Shown here: piece after piece, positions 52,108-61,434 of the stretch
How positions within the stretch are numbered: the stretch's first letter is position 1
Layout: each line of letters opens with the position of its first letter
DNA from: Chitinophaga filiformis
GTDB taxonomy: Bacteria; Bacteroidota; Bacteroidia; Chitinophagales; Chitinophagaceae
Reading direction: 5' to 3'
DNA: 64,000 nt
Assembly: GCF_900102545.1 (NCBI RefSeq)
Contig: NZ_FNBN01000001.1
Coordinates: 1,442,221 to 1,506,220, forward strand
Program-made: the position numbers and the translations under genes
The notes under the pieces: model-generated
Database searches by the model: none
Told to the model about the DNA's origin: nothing
The model's input: the letters and a program-made list of their open reading frames with translations, nothing else

Positions 52108-52193
52108 GACTCTAAAGATAGAAGTTACGTGGCGTTCTGCCTAATCAGAATAGAAAACGAAAATAAGGATCAACAATGTTTATATCCAAAGAA

Positions 52194-52226
52194 AAAGGGT
52201 TTGACGTTTATTGCGTCAAACCCTTT
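52194..52226 (-). terminator. Terminator of tRNA-Phe
   Basis: Perfect 13-bp stem AAAGGGTTTGACG (52194-52206) / CGTCAAACCCTTT (52214-52226); on the minus strand it is followed by TTCTTTGG. It lies 11 bases past the tRNA 3' end. Confidence 0.87.
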
Positions 52227-52237
52227 ATTACTTTTCG

Positions 52238-52310
52238 TGGTGTGAGGCGGGATCGAACCGCCGACACAAGGATTTTCAGTCCTTTGCTCTACCAACTGAG
52301 CTACCGCACC
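52238..52310 (-). tRNA. tRNA-Phe(GAA)
   Basis: 73-nt gene on the minus strand: acceptor GGTGCGG, D-arm GCTCAGTTGGTAGAGC, anticodon loop CTGAAAA (anticodon GAA), variable GTGTC, T-arm GGCGGTTCGATCCCGCC, discriminator A; CCA not encoded. The acceptor stem has a C5-A68 mismatch and G7-U66 wobble: the 3' strand reads TCACACC where TCGCACC would pair fully. A terminator follows. Confidence 0.93.
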
Positions 52311-52380
52311 ATCTTTTTTTTGTGTCCTTCTCGTGAAGGGATTGCAAAGATAAGCAAATTAAAAATTAACTTCCAAATTT

Positions 52381-53151
52381 TTATGCAACAAAACTTTTAA
52401 TTTCTTCCAGGATCCCATTCCACAGTGCGTTTCGCTGTTCCAACGCAGCCTTCGATGCCTGTGCAGCCTGCTCCCATTTCACAGGATCATCACCACAAAG
52501 TTCCTGCACCATTTCCATGCCTAAATGACTATGATGATCGCCATCCACTTCTATATGTCTTTCCAGATAATATTTGAAGAGACTGATCTGTCCCGGGAAT
52601 TGTCTGTCCAGATCTGTTACCAGTGCCAGGAACATATCCGGAATAAGATCTTCACGACCAAAAGTGAATACCGCCGCCTGCACATGTACAGGAGCAGTAG
52701 TGATCAGATCGAATGTATATTTCACAAAAGAATGCACCGCAGGTGGCAAGGTATCTAATACTGATGCAATTGATTTGCCGTTCTGTAACTGCTGCAGACA
52801 ATCGGAAATACCGGAAGTATCCGCACCTGCCTGTTCCATTGCCTGCAGGTATAGTTCAAAATGACTGACACGCGTACCATCCGGAGCTACGTCACTTTCT
52901 TCACCAGTCACGATCTCATTGATGAGATAACGGGTAGCAGCGCTGCCCTTAGGTACCCATGGAATATCTGTACAGGTAAGATGTCTTTGTAATGACTTCA
53001 GCAATGACATGAAGTCCCATACGGCGAACACATGATACTGCATAAAAGAACGGAGATCTTCTATGCGTTGCATTTCGGTGTATAGCGGATGCTGTATAAT
53101 CGTATCCCTGATGGGAGCAATGCTCGTTCTAATGTGTTGTATGCCAGTCAT
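52381..53151 (-). CDS. DUF3050 family (haem-oxygenase-like) protein
   Basis: 256-aa helical protein of the DUF3050 family. It has the pattern of haem-oxygenase-like di-iron oxidases: HVFAVWDFMSLLK, LINEIVTGEESD, SHFELYLQAM, VFTFGREDLIPDMF and YYLERHIEVDGDHHSHLGMEMV, with several conserved Glu/His spaced as metal ligands; I infer metal binding. Substrate unknown. It lies 20 bases behind recQ on the same strand, but there is no functional link I can state. Confidence 0.83.
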   Translation of the reverse strand: MTGIQHIRTSIAPIRDTIIQHPLYTEMQRIEDLRSFMQYHVFAVWDFMSLLKSLQRHLTCTDIPWVPKGSAATRYLINEIVTGEESDVAPDGTRVSHFELYLQAMEQAGADTSGISDCLQQLQNGKSIASVLDTLPPAVHSFVKYTFDLITTAPVHVQAAVFTFGREDLIPDMFLALVTDLDRQFPGQISLFKYYLERHIEVDGDHHSHLGMEMVQELCGDDPVKWEQAAQASKAALEQRNALWNGILEEIKSFVA

Positions 53152-53171
53152 GTACGGTTAAGATTCAGCTA

Positions 53172-55373
53172 TTAGTTGCCATATACCACCAGGAACTTGA
53201 TACGCATGAGTTTCAGCTGTTCAATAGTGTAATCGCTTTCTATCAGTTCCTCACGAGCCAGCGCCAGACTTGAAGTCTCACAGCCTTTGAAATATTCCAT
53301 GATCTCATCCTGGGCATAGTCGTCCAGTTCTTCATCCAGACAATAATCCAGATTGAGTTTAGTACCGCTCGCCACAATGGTTTCCATTTCATCCAGCAAC
53401 TGTGGAATGGTTAATTCCTTATTGCGGGCAATGGTTTCCAGCGGCATTTTTTTATCAATATTCTGGATGATAAATACTTTCAGACCACTCTTATTCACCA
53501 CGCTCTTCATCACGAAGTCGTCGGGCTTTACGATATCATTCTCTTCCACATATTTGGAGATCACGTCCACAAACTGCTTACCGTAGCGGATCGCTTTACC
53601 CTTACTGACACCCTGGATCTTTTCCAGCTCCTGTACTGTAGTTGGATATTGTGTGGCCATGTCTTCCAGCGAAGTTTCCAGGAAGATCACAAAAGGAGGC
53701 AGGTTTTTTTCTTTGGCTACCTTCTTACGCAATTCCTTCAGCATTTCGAACAGCACGGTATCTGCAGATGCCTGGCCTTCAGTAGCAACGTCGTCATCTT
53801 CTCCACCGTCTTCTTCAAACTGGTGGTTCAGGGAGACCATGATGGAATACGGTTCTTTCAGGAATTTGTGTCCTTTATCCGTGATCTTCAGCAGACCATA
53901 TTCTTCAATATCCTTTTCTATAAGGTCTTCCAGCATCATCTGGCGAATGAGGGAATTCCAGAAGTGAGCGTCAAATTCTTTACCCTCGCCAAATACTTCC
54001 AGCTGATTATGTTGATAAGTGGTAATCTGCGGATTCACTTTACCTGTGATAATATTCACCACGTAATCACTACCGAAGCGCTCTTCCAATGCTTTAATAG
54101 CATTGAGCACGATCACTACCCGGTTCTTAACTTCTATCTTCTCTTTTGGATTCCGGCAGTTATCGCAGGCATTATTACACTGAGACTCTTCATACTTTTC
54201 ACCAAAGTAGTGGAGGATCACCTTTCTGCGGCAGGCAGAGCTTTCTGCATACGCTACCGTTTCATTAATGAGCTGTGCGCCCATTTCTCTCTCACTCAAT
54301 GGTTTATCGCGCATGAGGTGCTCCAGCTTTTGTACGTCCTTATAGGAGTAAAAGCAGACACAGATACCTTCCAGTCCATCACGGCCAGCGCGGCCCGTTT
54401 CCTGGTAATAGTTTTCCAGGCTTTTGGGAATATTATAGTGAATTACGAAACGAACATCGGGTTTATCGATTCCCATACCGAAGGCAATGGTAGCCACGAT
54501 CACATCCACATCTTCATGGAGGAACATATCCTGGCGCTGGGCACGGGTACCCGCATCCAGACCGGCATGGTAGGCAACAGCTTTAATGTTGTTAGCCACC
54601 AGCATATCTGCCAGCTCCTCCGTGGTTTTACGATTGAGCGTATATATGATACCGCTTTTCCCTTTATGTTGGTGGATAAACTTGACGATCTCCCTGATGG
54701 TCTGGTCCTTTTTGCGTTTAGGACGGATCTCGTAATACAGGTTAGGCCTGTTAAAAGAAGAAAGGAATACCTGCGGGTCACGCAAGCCCAGGTTCTTTAC
54801 GATATCGCTCTGTACTTTAGGTGTGGCAGTAGCCGTCAGGGCGATAATAGGAAGATTGCCATTGATCTGTTCAATCATCTCCTTCAGGCGGCGGTACTCC
54901 GGACGGAAGTCATGCCCCCATTCCGAGATACAGTGCGCCTCATCTACGGCGATGAAAGAGATCTCCAGTTCCTTGAAGAACTCCAGGTTTTCCTGCTTGG
55001 TCAGCGTTTCCGGTGCTACATAGAGCATTTTGGTCTTGCCTGCAAGCAGATCCGTTCTTACTTTTTTTATCTGTGCTTTTGACAGGGTAGAATTGAGAAA
55101 GTGCGCCACGTTATCTTTACTGCTGTATGAGCGGACCAGGTCCACCTGGTTTTTCATTAAAGCAATAAGAGGGGATACTATCAGCGCGCAACCCGGACTC
55201 ATAAGAGCCGGTAATTGATAACATAAAGATTTTCCTCCGCCGGTTGGCATTATAACAAAAGTATCTTTACCGGCTAGGATGCTTTTGATGATGATTTCCT
55301 GGTTCCCTTTGAAGGAATCAAACCCAAAGTGTTCCCGTAATGCATCTATCAAACTTACCTTTACAACAGCCAT
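53172..55373 (-). CDS. recQ: ATP-dependent DNA helicase RecQ
   Basis: 733-aa 3'-5' DNA helicase. Domain order: helicase with Walker A MPTGGGKSLCYQLPAL (about 44) and DEAH AVDEAHCISEWGHDFRP (about 140), helicase C with YYQETGRAGRDG, RQC zinc region CRRKVILHYFGEKYEESQCNNACDNC (about 380), HRDC domain (about 530-610) and a C-terminal helix-turn-helix-like extension (about 630-733), usual in Bacteroidota RecQ. ATG at 55373 is the start; a TTG three codons up lies against a -7 box. It acts in recombination repair and replication restart. Confidence 0.95.
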   Translation of the reverse strand: MAVVKVSLIDALREHFGFDSFKGNQEIIIKSILAGKDTFVIMPTGGGKSLCYQLPALMSPGCALIVSPLIALMKNQVDLVRSYSSKDNVAHFLNSTLSKAQIKKVRTDLLAGKTKMLYVAPETLTKQENLEFFKELEISFIAVDEAHCISEWGHDFRPEYRRLKEMIEQINGNLPIIALTATATPKVQSDIVKNLGLRDPQVFLSSFNRPNLYYEIRPKRKKDQTIREIVKFIHQHKGKSGIIYTLNRKTTEELADMLVANNIKAVAYHAGLDAGTRAQRQDMFLHEDVDVIVATIAFGMGIDKPDVRFVIHYNIPKSLENYYQETGRAGRDGLEGICVCFYSYKDVQKLEHLMRDKPLSEREMGAQLINETVAYAESSACRRKVILHYFGEKYEESQCNNACDNCRNPKEKIEVKNRVVIVLNAIKALEERFGSDYVVNIITGKVNPQITTYQHNQLEVFGEGKEFDAHFWNSLIRQMMLEDLIEKDIEEYGLLKITDKGHKFLKEPYSIMVSLNHQFEEDGGEDDDVATEGQASADTVLFEMLKELRKKVAKEKNLPPFVIFLETSLEDMATQYPTTVQELEKIQGVSKGKAIRYGKQFVDVISKYVEENDIVKPDDFVMKSVVNKSGLKVFIIQNIDKKMPLETIARNKELTIPQLLDEMETIVASGTKLNLDYCLDEELDDYAQDEIMEYFKGCETSSLALAREELIESDYTIEQLKLMRIKFLVVYGN

Positions 55374-55379
55374 TGCATT

Positions 55380-55387
55380 CAAATTTA
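55380..55387 (-). promoter_or_regulatory. -7 promoter box of recQ
   Basis: Minus strand TAAATTTG, an exact match, ending 6 bases before the ATG at 55373: almost no leader. No -33 TTG at 19 bases. Confidence 0.4.
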
Positions 55388-55661
55388 AAACAAATAAACT
55401 CTAAAGAAAGTAACAAATTATGGATATTGTTTATGTGTTTTTTAGGGGACACGAAGTTAACTAAAAATGCGCTGACCGGCAATTATTTTATGCGGTTTAG
55501 GCACTTATAGCTCATTCCAATACCCGTTCAGCCTGCATTTAGCGGCCTCCCGAATCCACAGTTTGGAAAGGAAAATGGAGCGATGAGGAAAAATCTGCCC
55601 GGAATGGCTCCTTATTATAAAATAAGACAATATCATCAGCTTAATCTGCTGAATCATAGTT

Positions 55662-55669
55662 AACTTTGT
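55662..55669 (+). promoter_or_regulatory. -7 promoter box of kdsD
   Basis: TAACTTTG, an exact match, ends 8 bases before the ATG at 55678. It covers a GTG at 55666 in the same frame, which argues that translation starts at the ATG. The 304-base gap to recQ (55374-55677) holds nothing else I can identify. Confidence 0.42.
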
Positions 55670-55677
55670 GGCTGCCC

Positions 55678-56652
55678 ATGAAAAATAGAACGGTTATTAA
55701 TATTGCCGAGGTGGCAACCAGGACATTGAACCTGGAGGCTGCAGCAATTTCTGAACTCAGGCAATACATCAATAGTGATTTTGAACAGGCGGTAGAATTG
55801 ATTGCACATTGTGCCGGACGACTAGTTGTATCCGGTATAGGTAAAAGCGCAATTATCGGTCAGAAGATTGTAGCAACATTGAATTCCACTGGCACTCCTG
55901 CGATTTTTATGCATGCTGCGGATGCTATCCACGGGGATCTGGGCATGATCCAGGAGGATGATATAATCTTATGTATTTCAAAGAGCGGTAACTCACCTGA
56001 AATAAAGGTATTGGTCCCTTTAGTGAAAAACTTTGGGAATAAGCTGATTGGCATGGTGGGAAATATGGATTCTTTCCTCGCAAGGGAATCAGATCTGGTA
56101 TTAAATACCACAGTTAGCCAGGAAGCCTGTCCCAATAACCTGGCCCCGACAACCAGTACTACCGCCCAACTGGCAATGGGAGACGCACTGGCTGTATGCC
56201 TTATAGAATGGCACGGATTTACGGCTTCAGATTTTGCGAAGTTTCATCCGGGAGGCACGCTAGGTAAAAAATTATATCTCAAAGTAGGAGATCTGAGTCG
56301 CCTTCACAAAGCTCCACAGGTGGAGAGAGGCAGTTCTTTAAAAGAGATCATTGTAACGATCTCGTCCGGCATGCTGGGTGTAACAGCCGTACTGGAGGCG
56401 GATGGATCACTGGGAGGAATTATTACAGACGGAGACCTTCGTCGTATGCTCGAAAAGGGCATACAGGCGGAAAGTGTTACTGCTGAAAGTATCATGTCAA
56501 AGTACCCGAAAACGATCCAGGAAGATGAATTAGCCATCAATGCCCTGGAGAAAATGAGAGAACATGATATCACACAACTATTGGTTTTGCGAGATAAACA
56601 ATATATAGGCATCATTCATTTACATGATTTAATCAGGGAAGGAATTATATAA
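55678..56652 (+). CDS. kdsD: Arabinose-5-phosphate isomerase (KpsF/GutQ/KdsD type)
   Basis: Converts ribulose 5-phosphate to arabinose 5-phosphate, the first committed step to Kdo of lipopolysaccharide. 324 aa: SIS domain (about 30-190; SGIGKSAIIGQKIVATLNSTGTPAIFMHAADAIHGDLGMI, with ISKSGNSPEIK) and two CBS domains (about 205-324; GIITDGDLRRMLEKG, QYIGIIHLHDLI). ATG start chosen as explained for the promoter. Followed after one base by manC, so the pair is an operon for envelope sugars. Confidence 0.93.
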   Translation: MKNRTVINIAEVATRTLNLEAAAISELRQYINSDFEQAVELIAHCAGRLVVSGIGKSAIIGQKIVATLNSTGTPAIFMHAADAIHGDLGMIQEDDIILCISKSGNSPEIKVLVPLVKNFGNKLIGMVGNMDSFLARESDLVLNTTVSQEACPNNLAPTTSTTAQLAMGDALAVCLIEWHGFTASDFAKFHPGGTLGKKLYLKVGDLSRLHKAPQVERGSSLKEIIVTISSGMLGVTAVLEADGSLGGIITDGDLRRMLEKGIQAESVTAESIMSKYPKTIQEDELAINALEKMREHDITQLLVLRDKQYIGIIHLHDLIREGII

Positions 56653-56653
56653 G

Positions 56654-57745
56654 ATGACAGCTGTGAACAGGCATTTTTACGTGGCCATTATGGCCGGGGG
56701 AATAGGTAGTCGTTTCTGGCCCTACAGCCGCACTGATCACCCCAAACAATTCCTGGATATTCTAAATACCGGGAAAACCTTGTTACAATGGACCTTCGAG
56801 CGGTTCGCACAATTTATTCCAAGTGAGAATATTTTCATTGTCACACACCATCACTATGTATCAAAGGTGAAGGAACAGCTTCCCGAGTTGAAGGTGGAAA
56901 ACATCGTGAGTGAACCCTCCCGGAAAAATACTGCTCCCTGCATCGCTTACATTTCCCATAAGATAAACAGGCAGGATCCTAAGGCCAATATCATCTGCGC
57001 ACCGGCAGACCATCTGATCATGGATCCTATCTCCTTCGCCAGTACCTGTCTGAACGCATTGATGTTTGTACAGAAACACAGTGCCCTGGTGACGCTGGGT
57101 ATTAAACCTACCCGTCCTGATACCGGCTATGGCTATATCCAGTTTGAAACACAACAGGTGGCAGATAATGTGTACCCCGTAAAGACATTTACCGAAAAGC
57201 CCAACCTGGAGCTGGCAAAGACATTCCTGCAAAGCGGAGACTTTCTCTGGAATGCCGGGATCTTTGTGTGGAACGTAAAGACAATACTGACCGCCTTTAG
57301 TAAATATCTTCCGGAAATAGACGAGCTGTTCGTGCAGAGTGTAAGCAAGTTGAACACGCCTGAAGAAAAGAAAGTAATAGAGACGATTTATCCACAGTGT
57401 ACAAATATTTCCATTGATTATGCCATCATGGAAAAAGCAGACAACGTATATGTGATCCCGTCTAATTTCGGATGGAGCGATCTTGGTACATGGGCATCTG
57501 CATACGAAAACCTGGAAAGAGATGAAGATGGCAATGCCGTACAGGGTAAAAATGTAATGCTGGTCGATGCCACCAACTGTATGGTGAAGGCGCCACAAGA
57601 GAAGCTGCTGGTCATACAGGGCCTTGATGAGTTCATCGTAGTAGATACTTCTGATGTATTACTGATCTGTAAAAAGGAAAACGAACAACAGATCAAGGAA
57701 TATGTGGCCGAAGTAAAAAGAAATAAGGGAGAAAAGTTCCTTTAA
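56654..57745 (+). CDS. manC: Mannose-1-phosphate guanylyltransferase
   Basis: Makes GDP-mannose from mannose 1-phosphate and GTP for glycans or polysaccharide. 363 aa, nucleotidyltransferase only (no fused phosphomannose isomerase). The MAGGIGSRFWPYSR signature and HPKQFL follow at once, FTEKPNLELAK and FLWNAGIFVWN in the middle, FGWSDLGTWASAYE near residue 270. It starts one base behind kdsD. A terminator-like 15-bp hairpin follows 14 bases after the stop. Confidence 0.94.
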   Translation: MTAVNRHFYVAIMAGGIGSRFWPYSRTDHPKQFLDILNTGKTLLQWTFERFAQFIPSENIFIVTHHHYVSKVKEQLPELKVENIVSEPSRKNTAPCIAYISHKINRQDPKANIICAPADHLIMDPISFASTCLNALMFVQKHSALVTLGIKPTRPDTGYGYIQFETQQVADNVYPVKTFTEKPNLELAKTFLQSGDFLWNAGIFVWNVKTILTAFSKYLPEIDELFVQSVSKLNTPEEKKVIETIYPQCTNISIDYAIMEKADNVYVIPSNFGWSDLGTWASAYENLERDEDGNAVQGKNVMLVDATNCMVKAPQEKLLVIQGLDEFIVVDTSDVLLICKKENEQQIKEYVAEVKRNKGEKFL

Positions 57746-57759
57746 ACAATAAAAGCTTG

Positions 57760-57828
57760 AACGGATGATCAATTACGGATTACATGTTTTAAATTCAGAC
57801 ATTAATTCGCAATTGATCATCCGTTTTT
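57760..57828 (+). terminator. 15-bp hairpin behind manC, reaching to the next start codon
   Basis: Perfect 15-bp arms AACGGATGATCAATT (57760-57774) and AATTGATCATCCGTT (57811-57825) around a 36-base loop, then TTT. The T-run ends one or two bases before the ATG of the aminotransferase gene at 57830. Thus it may end manC transcription, or control the next gene's start. Confidence 0.65.
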
Positions 57829-57829
57829 T

Positions 57830-58963
57830 ATGTCAAAACTTCCTAAGGTAGGTACCACCATATTCTCTGTCATGTCTGCGCTTGCTGCGCAACACAAAGC
57901 CATTAATCTCTCACAGGGCTTCCCCGATTTTGATTGTGATGAATTGTTGAAAAGACTGGTAAATGATGCCATGGAGGATGGGTATAATCAATATGCTCCC
58001 ATGCCGGGTATTATTCCGCTAAGAGAAGTGATAGCACAAAAGATCGAAAGTCTCTACGCGCAACAGGTAAATCCGGATACAGAGATTACGATCACGCCCG
58101 GAGGCACCTATGCGATCTTTACTGCTATTGCTACGTGTATTGGTCCCGGTGACGAAGTCATTATATTTGAACCCGCCTACGATAGCTATATTCCCAACGT
58201 ATTGGTGAACGGTGGTGTACCGGTATTGATTCCCCTGTCTTTTCCTGATTATAGTATTGACTGGAACCTGGTGCGTAGTAAGATCACGCCGCGTACAAAG
58301 ATGATCATGATCAATACCCCGCACAATCCTACCGCTAGTATCATTAGCCGGGAAGACCTGGAAGAACTGCAAAAGATTGTGACAGAACATAACCTGCTTG
58401 TATTGTCCGACGAGGTATATGAGCATCTGGTATATGATGGGGAAGCGCACCTCAGTATATTGCGTTATCCGGAATTACTGCGCAACAGTTTTGTAACCTT
58501 CTCCTTCGGAAAGGTATTCCACAACACGGGTTGGAAAATGGGCTATTGTGTAGCGCCTGCGCATCTGATGGCAGAATACCGGAAAGTGCATCAGTACCTG
58601 TGTTTCTCTGTGAATACACCTATGCAATATGGGCTTTCCCGCTATCTTCAGACGCCGGAACACTATCTCTCCCTGCCAGGCTTTTACCAGCAGAAAAGGG
58701 ATTATTTCCTGGAGCTGATGAAAGACACGCGCTTTACACCGCTGACCTCAAAAGGAAGTTATTTCCAGCTAATGCGTTATGACCGTATCTCGGATGAGGG
58801 AGACAAGGATTTTGCCACCCGTATTACGAAGGAATTTGGTGTGGCCAGCATCCCTGTATCCGCATTTTATGAAAATGGAAAGGATGATCATGTAGTGCGG
58901 TTCTGCTTTGCGAAGAAGATGGAAACACTGGAACAGGCAGCAGAACGACTCAGAAAGATATAA
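57830..58963 (+). CDS. Methionine-type aminotransferase (YbdL/KAT family)
   Basis: PLP-dependent fold-type I aminotransferase of 377 aa, most like YbdL (methionine aminotransferase). Features: INLSQGFPDFDCDELLKRLV, GYNQYAPMPGIIPLREVIA, the PLP-Lys in FSFGKVFHNTGWKMGYC at about 235 and the family NTPHNPTAS loop. It transfers the amino group of methionine or related amino acids to a 2-oxo acid. Its ATG directly follows a 15-bp hairpin, so no ordinary leader exists. Confidence 0.9.
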   Translation: MSKLPKVGTTIFSVMSALAAQHKAINLSQGFPDFDCDELLKRLVNDAMEDGYNQYAPMPGIIPLREVIAQKIESLYAQQVNPDTEITITPGGTYAIFTAIATCIGPGDEVIIFEPAYDSYIPNVLVNGGVPVLIPLSFPDYSIDWNLVRSKITPRTKMIMINTPHNPTASIISREDLEELQKIVTEHNLLVLSDEVYEHLVYDGEAHLSILRYPELLRNSFVTFSFGKVFHNTGWKMGYCVAPAHLMAEYRKVHQYLCFSVNTPMQYGLSRYLQTPEHYLSLPGFYQQKRDYFLELMKDTRFTPLTSKGSYFQLMRYDRISDEGDKDFATRITKEFGVASIPVSAFYENGKDDHVVRFCFAKKMETLEQAAERLRKI

Positions 58964-58978
58964 ACATAGCATAAAGAA

Positions 58979-59008
58979 AAAAGCCACTCCTGGAGAAGAG
59001 CGGCTTTT
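58979..59008. terminator. Imperfect terminator between aminotransferase and carbonic anhydrase genes
   Basis: AAAAGCCACTC (58979-58989) / GAGCGGCTTTT (58998-59008), 10 of 11 pairs, flanked by A- and T-runs between convergent genes. Confidence 0.7.
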
Positions 59009-59054
59009 CCTTTGTATATGACTACAAGCATGGCTTGTCAACTGTTGTTGGCCC

Positions 59055-59735
59055 TTAAGCGGTTACCGCTTCCAGCGCCTCTTTGAACGTCTCTCTACCT
59101 ATCACCAGGGTGTCTTCATGGAAGGTTACCACGCCTGTTTCCACATTATACACAGCGCCGATAATGCCGATTTCGCCATTCAGGATCATGTCGCGCAGAA
59201 TATGGCTCTGCTCCATGATAGCCTGTACCGAACGCTTAGTATGCAGGTCTGTTACTGCGTCTACAAATTCAGGGTTTGAAGATGTTCTGTTTTCTTTGAT
59301 CGTCTTTTCAGCATACACTGCCGGAGTGATCTTACCCAGCAATCCGGTCAGGTTACCCATTTCCACTTTATCACAGGCGCCTTTAATAGCGCCGCATTTT
59401 GTATGTCCGAGTACAACGATAAATTTTGAGCCCGCTACTTTACAGGCATATTCAAGACTACCCAGTACATTATCAGAAATCACTGCACCTGCCAGACGGA
59501 TACTGAAGATGTCGCCCAGTCCCTGGTCAAAAATGAGTTCTGCAGATGTACGGGAGTCCATACAGCTTACAATAGCAGCCATTGGCCACTGACCATCACG
59601 GGTTTCATTTACCTGCTCCAGAAGGTTGCGGTGCAGTCTAAGGTTGTCTACAAAACGCGCGTTACCATTTTTGAGAAGCTCATATGCCTGAGCGGGAGTG
59701 ATATTTGACTGGGATGCTTTATTTAATGTTTTCAT
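59055..59735 (-). CDS. Beta-class carbonic anhydrase
   Basis: 226-aa zinc enzyme interconverting CO2 and bicarbonate. Zinc ligands are in VSCMDSRTSAELIFDQGLGDIF (Cys, with the Asp-Arg dyad) and GHTKCGA (His, Cys). ATG 59735 (MKTLNKAS) is preferred over the TTG three codons upstream. It lies 52 bases behind a SulP transporter on the same strand; such SulP-carbonic-anhydrase pairs serve bicarbonate uptake or pH control. Confidence 0.94.
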   Translation of the reverse strand: MKTLNKASQSNITPAQAYELLKNGNARFVDNLRLHRNLLEQVNETRDGQWPMAAIVSCMDSRTSAELIFDQGLGDIFSIRLAGAVISDNVLGSLEYACKVAGSKFIVVLGHTKCGAIKGACDKVEMGNLTGLLGKITPAVYAEKTIKENRTSSNPEFVDAVTDLHTKRSVQAIMEQSHILRDMILNGEIGIIGAVYNVETGVVTFHEDTLVIGRETFKEALEAVTA

Positions 59736-59787
59736 TTTTTTCAACTTTTACTGTTTTAATAATTAATCCTTTCCTGCTGCGGCTGTT

Positions 59788-61434
59788 TTAATTCAGCTGC
59801 AGCTCTTTCAACAATTGTTCATGATTCCCGGTAATGGTATGCACATGACCGCTGGCGATCTTTTCCTGGTGTTCAGGAGAGATATTTTCTGTATTCGGAA
59901 GTTTGTATTGTTCCCTGAATCCGGTCAGGATCACAGTGATATTTTTCTCAACGGCTTTTACATCTTTAAACTCACGGATTGTTTCCAGTACGTCAAAGTC
60001 TATGTAAGTCGTTTTGCTTGCGTCTATTACTACTGTGGTATTTTCCGGCATATGATCCAGCGTCAGCAGAATGCTTGCTTTGTTCAGGAAGGATACTTCC
60101 TGCGCCAGTTCGAGGATGATACTATCGCCGGTTCTGTATTTTTCCTTACGGAAGAAATAAGAGCTGCGGATATTACCACGCAAGATGGCGATCACACTTA
60201 CCGCCATACCAAGGGCGATACCGATCAGCAGGTCTGTAAATACGATGGCGACTACTGTTACCACGAATGGGATCCACTGGTATTTACCATTCTTAAACAT
60301 CTCTTTGAAGATGGAGATCTTACACAGTTTGTAACCGGTTACCAGCAGTACTGCCGCCAGTGTAGCCAGTGGGATCTTATTCAGTAAGGATGGTATCAGT
60401 GCGGCACAAACCAGCAGTAAGGATCCATGTATGATGGTAGAAAACCTGCTGCGGGCGCCGGCGTTGATATTTGCAGAGGAGCGCACAATCACGGATGTGA
60501 CAGGCAAACCACCCAGCATACCACTTATAATGTTACCGATACCCTGGGCCCGTAATTCCCGGTTAGGGGAGGAGTACCTTTTCTGCGGATCCAGTTTATC
60601 GGTCGCTTCCAGGTTTAGCAGTGTTTCTATAGAAGCTACGATCGCGATGGTAGCTCCTACGATCCATACATCCTTATTGGTAATGGCGCTGAAATCCGGC
60701 AGACTAAACTGGCCGATAAAAGAATTGAAATCTTTCGCCACAGGCAGACTTACCAGGTGGCTCGGCGCAACTGCCAGTACACTGCCGGTTGCAATAAAAA
60801 GGGCATTCAGACCCACACCAACAAGTACTGCTACCAGTGGCGCAGGGATTATACCCACTTTCGGGATCTTATTCCAGTAGAGAATGATCGCTATTGAAAC
60901 CAGGGTAATTAATGTTGCCCCAAGATGAATATGATTCAATGTGGAGAGTAAAGCGGTGATGCTGTTATCTCCATCTATCTGGATGAATGCGAAATCTCCT
61001 TCAGAGTCGGCGTCATAACCGAAAGCATGCGGTAACTGCTTCAGGATAATAATGATACCGATAGCGGTCAGCATCCCCTTGATGACATTGGATGGGAAGT
61101 AATTAGCTACAACACCCGCTTTTAACAGACCGAGTGCCAGCTGCATTACACCACCAACTACAACTGCCATTAAGAAGATGTCGAATACACCAAACTTGGT
61201 GATGGCGGTCAATACCACTGCCGTAAGACCGGCAGCTGGTCCGCTTACACTCAGTTGGGAACCACTTAGTGATCCGATCACCAAACCACCTACTATACCG
61301 GAAATCATTCCGGCAAATAAAGGAGCTCCTGATGCCAGGGCAATACCCAGGCAAAGAGGTACCGCTATCAGAAATACAACAAGACCGGCCGAGAAATCAC
61401 TCTTCAGGTTGGAGAATATAGATTGCCTGCTCAT
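59788..61434 (-). CDS. SulP family anion transporter
   Basis: 548-aa inner-membrane transporter with 12-14 hydrophobic segments and a C-terminal STAS domain (about 430-545; LILELAQEVSFLNKASILLTL, VVIDASKTTYIDFDVLETI). The N-terminal FSAGLVVFLIAVPLCLGIALASGAP matches the SulP signature. Because the carbonic anhydrase follows, I infer bicarbonate (BicA-like) rather than sulfate as substrate. Start ATG 61434. Confidence 0.92.
   Translation of the reverse strand: MSRQSIFSNLKSDFSAGLVVFLIAVPLCLGIALASGAPLFAGMISGIVGGLVIGSLSGSQLSVSGPAAGLTAVVLTAITKFGVFDIFLMAVVVGGVMQLALGLLKAGVVANYFPSNVIKGMLTAIGIIIILKQLPHAFGYDADSEGDFAFIQIDGDNSITALLSTLNHIHLGATLITLVSIAIILYWNKIPKVGIIPAPLVAVLVGVGLNALFIATGSVLAVAPSHLVSLPVAKDFNSFIGQFSLPDFSAITNKDVWIVGATIAIVASIETLLNLEATDKLDPQKRYSSPNRELRAQGIGNIISGMLGGLPVTSVIVRSSANINAGARSRFSTIIHGSLLLVCAALIPSLLNKIPLATLAAVLLVTGYKLCKISIFKEMFKNGKYQWIPFVVTVVAIVFTDLLIGIALGMAVSVIAILRGNIRSSYFFRKEKYRTGDSIILELAQEVSFLNKASILLTLDHMPENTTVVIDASKTTYIDFDVLETIREFKDVKAVEKNITVILTGFREQYKLPNTENISPEHQEKIASGHVHTITGNHEQLLKELQLN

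Noticed and set aside
53649..55082. 477-codon plus-strand frame opposite recQ
   Set aside because: Antisense to the conserved RecQ helicase; composition is a shadow of its codons, no motif.
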